In this document: piece by piece, positions 6,427 through 11,273 of the stretch
How the letters are laid out: each line of letters starts with the position of its first letter
Numbering within the stretch: the first letter of the stretch is position 1
NCBI GenBank assembly: GCA_003451715.1
Contig: DMJN01000113.1
Span: 1 to 11,273, forward strand
Source: Gammaproteobacteria bacterium
GTDB lineage: Bacteria; Pseudomonadota; Gammaproteobacteria; Pseudomonadales; Pseudohongiellaceae
Length of the DNA stretch: 11,273 nucleotides
Direction: 5' to 3'
Position numbers and translations under genes: made by a program
Notes under the pieces: generated by a model
Told to the model about the DNA's origin: nothing
Seen by the model: the letters and a program-made list of their open reading frames with translations, nothing else
Database searches by the model: none

Positions 6427-6867
6427 ATGCGTTATGTCTACCCAGTAACACTGGAGCAAGACGATGACGGGATGTACCTCGCCTCCGCAAGGGACGTGCC
6501 TGAAGCCATAACTGATGGTGAGTCGAAAGAGGAAGCTTTGCAAGAGATGGCTGCAGCACTCGGTGCTGCTTTGGCAGGTTATTCCATCGCCGGGCGAGCA
6601 TTACCACTGCCATCTGCTGCCAGATTGAGTGAGAGTCTGGTGCCTGTTGAGCCGCTGGTGGCGGCTAAGCTCGCATTACGCTCAGCCATGCAGGAACAAG
6701 CCCTCTCCAACGTTGCATTGGCTAAACGTCTGGGAGTATCAGAAGGAGCGGTTCGGCGCCTGGTGAATCCAGATCATGTTTCCCGCCTGGATAATATTGT
6801 AGCCGCACTTTCAGTTGTCGGCCGTGGCCTGGTTATTGAAGACCAGAAAAAGCCGGTTGCTGCTTAG
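6427..6867 (+). CDS. hicB: HicB antitoxin with C-terminal helix-turn-helix
   Basis: A 146-residue antitoxin that neutralises HicA. Residues 1-60 are the HicB/UPF0150 partial RNase-H-like domain: MRYVYPVTLEQDDDGMYLAS, then the AITDGESKEEALQEM motif and LALAGY-like helix. Residues 78-118 form a DNA-binding helix-turn-helix (LRSAMQEQALSNVALAKRLG, then SEGAVRRLVNP), so the protein probably represses the hicAB promoter, with or without HicA. A strong ribosome site (AGGAGG) lies 8 nt before the ATG, better than that of hicA, which favours antitoxin excess. The start is 12 bp after the hicA stop. The C-terminal extension (residues 119-146) is ordinary for the family. Confidence 0.92.
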   Translation: MRYVYPVTLEQDDDGMYLASARDVPEAITDGESKEEALQEMAAALGAALAGYSIAGRALPLPSAARLSESLVPVEPLVAAKLALRSAMQEQALSNVALAKRLGVSEGAVRRLVNPDHVSRLDNIVAALSVVGRGLVIEDQKKPVAA

Positions 6868-6883
6868 GAACTTCCAGGAGTAT

Positions 6884-6988
6884 GTGTCGGGGAAAATTTA
6901 CAGCGAACTTTCGGAAGCAATGAAAATTAAGGATTGGAAACGACTTGCTTTTAAGATGCTTGGTCACTTCAAACAAGTTGTTTTCTAA
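6884..6988 (+). CDS. Possible small ORF downstream of hicB
   Basis: A short frame opens 16 nt after the hicB stop with AGGAG followed by GTG, and encodes 34 residues: VSGKIYSELSEAM, KIKDWKRLAFKMLG, HFKQVVF, then TAA. The frame is open back to 6857. An internal ATG at 6920 would give a 22-residue version. The composition is that of an amphipathic, basic helix. I recognise no family, and the GTG-to-ribosome-site spacing (3 nt) is short. It may be the 3' end of a broken gene. The same DNA can form a 12-bp stem with two G-T wobbles (6936-6947 with 6974-6985). Confidence 0.3.
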   Translation: MSGKIYSELSEAMKIKDWKRLAFKMLGHFKQVVF

Positions 6989-7049
6989 TCCTAATTAGGT
7001 CCCATTATGTGACTATCATTCAGGGATTCAGCCCAGCTAATCCTCATCA

Positions 7050-7307
7050 GTGACACCGCTTTTTTGTAGTGTCTTCATTAGCCGATTGGAGGGCCTGCCG
7101 GATCGACATCCATCAGACTCACCTATCTGCCAGAACGCAGGTCTCAGTCAGGCAGAAGTTGCCCAACGCATGGGTACTAAAGCGCCTGCGGTAACAAGAT
7201 TGGAATCGGCATTGTGTAACGAGAAGCATTCCCCCTCGTTGGCAACATTGCAAAAATATGCAAATGCTGTGGGCTGTGCACTGCAGGTTAAGTTAATTAA
7301 AAGATAA
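7050..7307 (+). pseudogene. XRE/HigA-type antitoxin, truncated 5' end
   Basis: From 7128 the frame encodes a typical C-terminal Xre helix-turn-helix antitoxin domain: QNAGLSQAEVAQRMG, KAPAVTRLESAL, KHSPSLATLQKYANAVGC, ALQVKLIKR, then stop. Such proteins are DNA-binding antitoxins of HigBA/RelE-type pairs. The normal N-terminal part (about 40 residues of antitoxin ahead of the helix-turn-helix) is absent. What precedes it in frame from GTG at 7050 (SRLEGLPDRHPSDSPI) is unlike the family and has no ribosome site. No toxin gene is adjacent. The extra residues ALCNEK in the recognition loop are longer than the usual E-x-G-K-H-S. The junction at 7112-7142 is a 31-nt sequence that recurs inverted at 8495-8525, which suggests rearrangement here. 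Confidence 0.6.
7112..7142 (+). repeat. 31-nt inverted repeat, left copy
   Basis: This 31-nt stretch (begins ATCAGACTCAC, ends CAGAACGCAGGT) matches the reverse complement of 8495-8525 at 30 of 31 positions. Weaker similarity continues upstream to 7088 (13 of 24), and none continues past 7142. It overlaps the start of the helix-turn-helix coding sequence of the XRE remnant (codons for CQNAG). Confidence 0.8.
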
Positions 7308-7330
7308 AAGAATTATTGGTACTGAGTAGA

Positions 7331-7427
7331 GGTGTCAGAGTCTCCGCCTCGAACGGATCGATAGTAAGCTTCAAGCATGGGGTTTCGAGTGAATTGCTGT
7401 GAGACGGCTGAATTCGACTCCGACACC
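7331..7427. repeat. 12-bp inverted repeat with nested repeat, unknown role
   Basis: GGTGTCAGAGTC (7331-7342) and GACTCCGACACC (7416-7427) pair at 11 of 12 positions. A second pair, CTCGAA and TTCGAG (7348-7353, 7383-7388), nests inside, so the stretch could fold as a branched RNA or cruciform. It lies between the convergent XRE remnant and AP2-like gene; otherwise 7308-7554 has no credible gene. The right arm followed by ATT is loosely like a tRNA or tmRNA 3' end, but no T-arm forms. Confidence 0.45.
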
Positions 7428-7554
7428 ATTGGCAATGAGAGAGCCAACACTAAGTCATATCGCTCAAGTTTTCTGGAGCGCCTAGCCAAACGGTTGCATT
7501 CGAGGCGTAATCCAACAACTCTGGCATCAGAGGCTGAATTTGCTTCAGATTAGT

Positions 7555-7989
7555 CTACTGAATCCGGTTAGCCCGAACTGCTCCACGCCGTGCCTTGACA
7601 GCCAACTGCTTGGCCTTGTCATCGCCGTACTTGTTGATGGAGAAGTAGGCGTTCTTCTGCTTGCGGCGTACGCCTTTGCCTTCTTGCCAGGTGGCTACCC
7701 AACTGTGATCCTTCTCTGAGTAGCTTACGCCGATCTCACCCGATGAATTCAGTGGTGAAATCTTGCGTGGGCTGAACTTGGCATAGGGCCAATTGGCGCC
7801 GTATATCTTCTTACCTTCGATATCCCGCTTCTTCTTGGCGGCGGCGATGGCTTTGTTCTTCCCCCCAAACTTCTTGAAAGGAAACGACTTCTGAAAACTC
7901 TTACCATCGTATTTGATACGCACCCAGGCACAGTTAGTGCCGCGGGATTCGATTATGCTGATGTGATGCAATGCGCTAAGTCTTTTCAC
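7555..7989 (-). CDS. AP2-domain-like basic DNA-binding protein
   Basis: A 144-residue, very basic protein that appears to hold two copies of an AP2-like three-strand-plus-helix unit. Unit 1 (about 10-58): the strands AWVRIKYDGKSFQKSFPF, then a KFGGKNKAIAAAKKKRD helix. Unit 2 (about 83-137): GEIGVSYSEKDHSWVATWQ, the strands KQKNAYFSI, then NKYGDDKAKQLAVKARR. The pattern G-V-S-[YW]-...-W-x-A, then Y-F-S..., then an A-rich helix is that of bacterial and phage AP2 domains, often found with homing endonucleases or integrases, but no nuclease or recombinase motif is present here. The start is GTG at 7989, with GAGAGG 5 nt upstream. It stands alone on the minus strand within the accessory segment. 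The target DNA is unknown. A decayed mobile-element accessory protein or a stand-alone regulator are both possible. Confidence 0.65.
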   Translation of the reverse strand: MKRLSALHHISIIESRGTNCAWVRIKYDGKSFQKSFPFKKFGGKNKAIAAAKKKRDIEGKKIYGANWPYAKFSPRKISPLNSSGEIGVSYSEKDHSWVATWQEGKGVRRKQKNAYFSINKYGDDKAKQLAVKARRGAVRANRIQ

Positions 7990-8077
7990 ATGAACCTCTC
8001 TTTCGATCTATGTCTTGCACGGTTCAGGCAAGGGCTGAGACGCTTACCTGACAGTCGCTGTTATGACACCACCGGAA

Positions 8078-8121
8078 AGCTGTGGTCACGCTTTACTTCA
8101 ATAGAGTGTGATTCCACAGCT
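8078..8121 (-). repeat. Stem-loop in the region upstream of the AP2-like gene
   Basis: AGCTGTGG (8078-8085) pairs perfectly with CCACAGCT (8114-8121), and the stem continues as TCAC with GTGA after a 2-nt bulge, closing an 18-nt loop. It is about 90-130 nt upstream of the AP2-like start and is not followed by a T-run on either strand, so it is not a standard terminator. It may be a structured leader or an element end. The rest of 7990-8255 shows no gene. Confidence 0.45.
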
Positions 8122-8255
8122 ATGTTGCTGTTTTGAGATTACTCTCTCACTACGAAATAAAGTGTGTTAGGAACCAGTGTACACCCATAGGACGGATAAG
8201 ATAAGTGTGTTCTTTGTGCAGGTTTTTGCTTTGCTTGGAGCTCGGGTGAGCGGGG

Positions 8256-8483
8256 TCAGGCGTGAGCAGCCATGTGCTGAATCACACCCGGCTTGCGGCT
8301 TTCCACGTAGGAGATGCTGTACTGATAATTCTTGGCGCTGGGGTCGATACCCATGGCTTCGTCGATAGCTGCCGTCAGGTCGGCTTGCGCAGCCTGCTTG
8401 GTCAGGTAGGGGCCTGAAATCTTTACTTGTAGACTCGGCTCATTGGGAGCTGTGGCTACTATGTAGAAGTTCTTCTCGTTCAC
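8256..8483 (-). CDS. Hypothetical protein, 75 residues
   Basis: A 75-residue frame starting at GTG (8483), with AGGTGA 9 nt upstream: MNEKNFYIVATAPNEPSLQV, then a helix-like stretch LTKQAAQADLTAAIDEAMGI, then YQYSISYVESRKPGV. The pattern (strand, strand, helix, strand) would suit a small alpha-beta protein. I do not recognise the family. The ribosome-binding site itself lies at the end of the 31-nt inverted repeat copy (8495-8525), so the gene's 5' boundary coincides with a rearrangement junction. Amino-acid composition and codon use look like real coding sequence; expression is unproven. Confidence 0.5.
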   Translation of the reverse strand: MNEKNFYIVATAPNEPSLQVKISGPYLTKQAAQADLTAAIDEAMGIDPSAKNYQYSISYVESRKPGVIQHMAAHA

Positions 8484-8494
8484 TTCGATACATC

Positions 8495-8525
8495 ACCTGC
8501 GTTCTGGCAGATAAGTGAGTCTGAT
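8495..8525 (-). repeat. 31-nt inverted repeat, right copy
   Basis: Reverse complement of 7112-7142 with one mismatch (position 12, T for C). Together the two copies bracket about 1.35 kb that holds the XRE domain body, the AP2-like gene and the 75-residue ORF. Confidence 0.8.
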
Positions 8526-9050
8526 AACCGTCAACCTTTGAGGCTCTCCGACCAGCTCAATGCTGCATAAACCAGCTCAATGCTGCATAAATAGTGCCTT
8601 GCAACGCTAACATCGATAGCAGTCTTAAACCATAGGGCTAATATCGGCCGCGTATTAAAAACCAACAGCCCCTGAAATACAAGATCAGAATTACAGCTTT
8701 TCCTTACGGCGGCTGCGAAGGTTTCTGCAGTGCTTCGACTCGCCATTCCCTGCCTGTAAGCTACTTGTCTCCATGCTTTCTCGGTTCCTATCTCCTTAGA
8801 CCACAATTATTACCAACTGCTCCTTAATTCAAGCTTAATCCCAGCTATATCAAGAGTTTGCGCACTGCATCACATTCTGGCTAAAAGCTTGATTTAGCGT
8901 AGATTCAGGTGATATTTGTTGACAATTTTGGCCGACCAGCGATGCAGGCTCAGGCCAAACTAAAACCCATACAATTGTAGGGCTGCTTGACATAAAATGG
9001 GTCCCAAGCTGGTCCTTGAAACTGGCACCTACAAATAATATTGGCCCGAT
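8526..9050. other. Non-coding or degenerate stretch before arsS
   Basis: About 525 bp with no gene I can support. The longest minus-strand frame (8806-8531) starts at TTG, resembles no family and contains the tandem repeat. Besides that repeat I see an 8-bp inverted repeat TCAAGCTT/AAGCTTGA (8829-8836 with 8885-8892), a TTGT-TG-ACAA palindrome (8916-8925), and two TTGACA hexamers (8919, 8987), neither with a good -10 at normal spacing. The arsS promoter should lie here, but I cannot place it. Confidence 0.5.
8551..8590. repeat. Perfect 20-bp tandem duplication
   Basis: The unit ACCAGCTCAATGCTGCATAA occurs twice head to tail without a mismatch (8551-8570, 8571-8590). It is a two-copy array, so probably a recent slippage or duplication event. 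Confidence 0.9.
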
Positions 9051-10013
9051 ATGCTTGATACCCGTCCGCTGCTCATTAAGACCGACTTTCCGTTTCCGAC
9101 CATCAACCGGAAGCCATTGGAAACCCTGCAGGTTAACCTCGGTTACAAGTGCAACCTCAGTTGTACCCACTGCCATGTTGATGCTGGACCCACCCGCAGC
9201 GAGCAGATGGACGCTGAGACGGTCGAGCTGGTGCTGGAGTACATCGACTCCCACCCCATCAAGACGCTGGATATAACCGGCGGCGCGCCTGAGTTAAATC
9301 CCCATTTCAAGCATCTGGTGAGCCAGGCCCGGGCCACCGGCATGGAAGTGATCGACCGCTGCAACCTGACCATTCTGGGCGAGCCGGGGATGGAGGACAT
9401 GGCGGAGTTTTTATCCGCCGAAGGCGTGACGATAACCGCGTCCTTACCCTGTTACCTGGAGCAAAACGTGGAGAGGCAGCGGGGCAAGGGCGTGTACTGG
9501 GAGAGTATTGCTGCGCTAAAAAACCTTAACCAGTTGGGCTACGGCAGGGACAAACAATTGAACCTTGTGTTCAACCCGGACGGGCTCAATCTGCCTCCGT
9601 CTCAGGTGGAACTGGAGCAGGACTATAAACAGGAATTACAAGCCCGGCACGGTATTGTGTTTAATCAGCTGTTCACGATCACCAATATGCCCGTCAGCCG
9701 CTTCGGTGGCATGTTGCTGGCTAAAGGGCTCTACAAGCAATACATGGCTATTCTGCGCGACAGCTACCGGGCAGAGAACCTGGACACGGTAATGTGTCGA
9801 AACCTGCTCAGTATCGACTACCAGGGCTATGTCTATGATTGCGACTTCAACCAGATGCTGAAGTTGCCCCTGGCAAGTAACGGCAAGCCGAAGACCCATC
9901 TGACTGATTTACTCAGCCAGGACTTGCTGGATAATCCCATCATTACCGGTGAGCACTGCTTCGGTTGCACGGCAGGCCAGGGTAGCAGCTGCGGCGGGGC
10001 TCTGGAAAACTGA
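9051..10013 (+). CDS. arsS: Arsenosugar biosynthesis radical SAM protein ArsS
   Basis: A 320-residue radical SAM enzyme of the ArsS family, which acts on dimethylarsenical and a 5'-deoxyadenosyl moiety on the way to arsenosugars. The N-terminal ETLQVNLGYKCNLSCTHCHV holds the CxxxCxxC cluster (Cys34, Cys38, Cys41), followed by DAGPTR. TGGAPELNP (about 75-83) is the GGE-like SAM-binding motif. The C-terminal auxiliary cysteines are Cys249 (VMCRNLLSIDYQG), Cys264 (YDCDFNQML), Cys303, Cys306 and Cys314 (HCFGCTAGQGSSCGG). The length and the MLDTRPLL start fit the family. There is no strong ribosome site before the ATG. It is the first gene of a plus-strand cluster with two glycosyltransferase genes that commonly accompany arsS. 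An arsM methyltransferase, expected in the pathway, is not in view. Confidence 0.93.
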   Translation: MLDTRPLLIKTDFPFPTINRKPLETLQVNLGYKCNLSCTHCHVDAGPTRSEQMDAETVELVLEYIDSHPIKTLDITGGAPELNPHFKHLVSQARATGMEVIDRCNLTILGEPGMEDMAEFLSAEGVTITASLPCYLEQNVERQRGKGVYWESIAALKNLNQLGYGRDKQLNLVFNPDGLNLPPSQVELEQDYKQELQARHGIVFNQLFTITNMPVSRFGGMLLAKGLYKQYMAILRDSYRAENLDTVMCRNLLSIDYQGYVYDCDFNQMLKLPLASNGKPKTHLTDLLSQDLLDNPIITGEHCFGCTAGQGSSCGGALEN

Positions 10014-10038
10014 CTCTTCCTGGCTGCATGGTACGTCC

Positions 10039-10722
10039 ATGAATAAGCTCAGCATCATCCTTCCCGTGCTTAACGAGGCCGCGCTTATCGGCACCGCATT
10101 AACTGCTCTGCAGCATGTTCGTCTACGGGGTGCAGAATTGCTCGTGGTGGACGGTGGCAGTAGCGATGACACGGTCCAGCTTGCCGCCGCACTGGCTGAT
10201 CGGGTAGTCGTCGCCAGATCAGGGCGTGCCCAACAGATGAACCGGGGAGCTGAAATGGCCAGCGGTGACATACTGCTGTTTCTGCACCTGGACAGCGAGT
10301 TACCCGAGGGCGCCATGGATTTCATTGAGCAGCATTGCGGGTCGAGTGCCAATCACTGGGGCTGGTTCGATGTGCGTCTCAGTCATCCAGGCTATGCTTA
10401 TCGGGTCATAGCCAGGTTCATGAATCTCCGTGCCCGGCTCAGCCGGGTGTGCACTGGCGATCAGGCCATGTTCCTCAGCCGGCCTCTGTTTGAACAGGTG
10501 GGCGGGTTTTCCGAGCTACCGCTGATGGAGGATGTGGCCATGAGCAAGCGATTGCGCAAACTCGGCCCGCCGGTAGTCTGCGAGCACCGGGTTATTGCAT
10601 CCGCACGGCGCTGGGAAGAGAAGGGCGTGCTGAGTACCGTGTTGCTGATGTGGAAGCTGCGGCTGCTGTACTTCCTCGGGGTAAGCCCGGACAAACTGGC
10701 CGCCCTGTACTACCCGGAGTAA
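10039..10722 (+). CDS. TIGR04283-type arsenosugar biosynthesis glycosyltransferase (GT2)
   Basis: A 227-residue GT-A fold family 2 glycosyltransferase. Visible motifs: the N-terminal nucleotide-binding strand LSIILPVLNEAALIG (4-18), LLVVDGGSSDDTV (34-46), AQQMNRGAEMASGDILLFLH (64-83) with the metal-binding-type LDSELP (84-89), TGDQAMFLSRPLFEQVGGF (139-157), and LMEDVAMSKRLRK (162-174) with the catalytic ED-type acidic pair. The length, motif order and neighbour arsS place it in the arsenosugar-linked subgroup. I start it at ATG 10039 (MNKLSI), 25 nt after arsS; the upstream ATG at 9949 would overlap arsS and add 30 residues unlike the family. The ribosome site is weak, which suggests translational coupling. 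The exact sugar donor is not readable from sequence. Confidence 0.9.
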   Translation: MNKLSIILPVLNEAALIGTALTALQHVRLRGAELLVVDGGSSDDTVQLAAALADRVVVARSGRAQQMNRGAEMASGDILLFLHLDSELPEGAMDFIEQHCGSSANHWGWFDVRLSHPGYAYRVIARFMNLRARLSRVCTGDQAMFLSRPLFEQVGGFSELPLMEDVAMSKRLRKLGPPVVCEHRVIASARRWEEKGVLSTVLLMWKLRLLYFLGVSPDKLAALYYPE

Positions 10723-10756
10723 TGGTCCTGATGCATTCTCGAAGAGTCCCCTGAAA

Positions 10757-11273
10757 ATGCCCGACGAAGCACCCGCCGCTTATCGTTATCCCCGTGCACG
10801 CATCGCTGTTTTTGCCCGGGCGCCGCTACCCGGGCAGGTGAAAACCCGCTTGCAAGCGGAGCTTGGGCCGGAAGGCTGTCTGCTGCTTTACACCGCCATG
10901 CTGGACCGATTATTGGCTACTCTACGCAGCGCTGAGCTGGCGCCTGTGGAATTATGGGTATCTTCGAATATAGATCATAAAGTATTTTTATCTCATTGTA
11001 ATAAAAAGGATATTTATCTCCAGAATGGTCAAGATTTAGGGCAGAAAATGAGCTGGACCGCCGGGCGGGTACTGGCAAACAGTGCTGTGGGCGGGGTACT
11101 GATCATAGGCACGGATTGTCCGGCGATGGACGCGGCTTACCTGGAAGGGGCATTAATAGCATTGCAGCAGGGGAATGACGTGGTTATCGGGCCAGCAGAA
11201 GACGGCGGCTATGTGCTGATCGGTCTGAAACAGCCGTGCCCCGGCCTGTTTCAGGGCATTGAGTGGGGCTCGG
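10757..11273 (+). CDS. TIGR04282/DUF2064-type arsenosugar biosynthesis glycosyltransferase (3' end beyond window)
   Basis: The first 172 residues of a nucleotidyl/glycosyl-transferase-like protein of the DUF2064 family, whose arsenic-associated members are TIGR04282. The N-terminal RIAVFARAPLPGQVKTRL (15-32) is the nucleotide-binding loop, LIIGTDCPAM (115-124) the metal-binding centre, and IGPAEDGGYVLIGL (144-157) the substrate loop. It starts at ATG 10757, 34 nt after the GT2 gene, and is open to the edge. Members are usually 200-230 residues, so about 30-60 are missing. Codons 70-95 (about 10964-11041) are unusually AT-rich (ATA, TTA, AAA, TTT runs) compared with the rest of the operon. The segment is in frame and aligns with a variable part of the family, so the gene looks intact. 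It should act after ArsS, but its exact reaction is not established. Confidence 0.9.
   Translation, partial: MPDEAPAAYRYPRARIAVFARAPLPGQVKTRLQAELGPEGCLLLYTAMLDRLLATLRSAELAPVELWVSSNIDHKVFLSHCNKKDIYLQNGQDLGQKMSWTAGRVLANSAVGGVLIIGTDCPAMDAAYLEGALIALQQGNDVVIGPAEDGGYVLIGLKQPCPGLFQGIEWGS

Noticed and set aside
7331..7427. tRNA or tmRNA gene suggested by ATTCGACTCC near an acceptor-like stem
   Set aside because: No 5-bp T-stem, D-arm or anticodon arm can be formed; kept only as an inverted repeat.
8531..8806. 91-codon minus-strand frame
   Set aside because: TTG start, no recognisable motif, contains the tandem duplication and ends in repeat-related sequence; not supported as a gene.
8987..8998. TTGACA directly followed by TAAAAT as the arsS promoter
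   Set aside because: The two hexamers are adjacent with no spacer, so they cannot work as a -35/-10 pair; neither has a good partner elsewhere.
5869..9050. Chromosomal integron cassette array (toxin-antitoxin genes and orphan ORFs)
   Set aside because: Genes lie on both strands, and I find no regularly spaced attC sites with paired RYYYAAC/GTTRRRY boxes and no integron integrase.
9949..10038. N-terminal extension of the GT2 gene from the ATG at 9949
   Set aside because: It would overlap arsS by 65 bp and adds 30 residues unlike the family; MNKLSIILPVLNE at 10039 is the normal start.

Overview
The window looks like chromosomal DNA from a free-living, probably marine, gammaproteobacterium. 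This rests on the gene families (a PrpB very close to the enterobacterial/pseudomonad type, a malonyl-CoA decarboxylase, an ArsS arsenosugar cluster, a DUF2239 protein) and on a base composition near 50% G+C in the housekeeping parts. The taxonomic placement is inference; there is no rRNA or other marker gene here.

Layout. (1) Positions 1-1340, minus strand: the start of a methylcitrate-cycle operon. A GntR/FCD regulator is followed 15 bp later by prpB (methylisocitrate lyase), which runs off the left edge. The promoter lies between two near-identical operator-like palindromes. (2) 1381-2076, minus strand: gene debris. A decayed 3' part of a UDP-glucose 6-dehydrogenase gene is spliced out of frame onto the 3' end of a hicB antitoxin gene. 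(3) 2179-3477, plus strand: an intact malonyl-CoA decarboxylase. (4) 3630-4302: a DUF2239 protein with an AT-hook-like motif, behind a good promoter whose -10 box sits in one copy of a 21-bp-spaced direct repeat. (5) 4549-5868: a one-component membrane regulator with a cytoplasmic winged helix, one membrane segment and a large unassigned extracytoplasmic domain, followed by an in-frame secreted-protein remnant that lacks a normal start codon.

(6) 5869-9050 is the accessory-looking part: a complete hicA-hicB toxin-antitoxin pair with a 20-bp palindrome ahead of it, a possible small ORF after hicB, the truncated 3' end of an XRE antitoxin gene, a small basic AP2-like protein, an orphan 75-residue ORF, a 31-nt inverted repeat pair that brackets the last three, a 20-bp tandem duplication, and about 500 bp with no credible gene. 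Mixed strands, fragments and repeats suggest repeated insertion and deletion rather than one intact mobile element; no transposase, integrase or clear att site is visible.

(7) 9051-11273, plus strand: an arsenosugar biosynthesis operon, arsS (radical SAM) followed by two glycosyltransferase-type genes (TIGR04283 GT2-like, then TIGR04282/DUF2064-like, cut by the right edge). ArsS is expected to join a dimethylarsenical to a 5'-deoxyadenosyl moiety, and the transferases to carry out the later conversion to arsenosugars.

I did not find a clearly new multi-gene system. The strongest non-routine signals are the paired operators of the prp operon, the repeat-controlled DUF2239 promoter, the ugd-hicB chimera, and the inverted repeat that brackets an accessory segment with an XRE remnant at one end.
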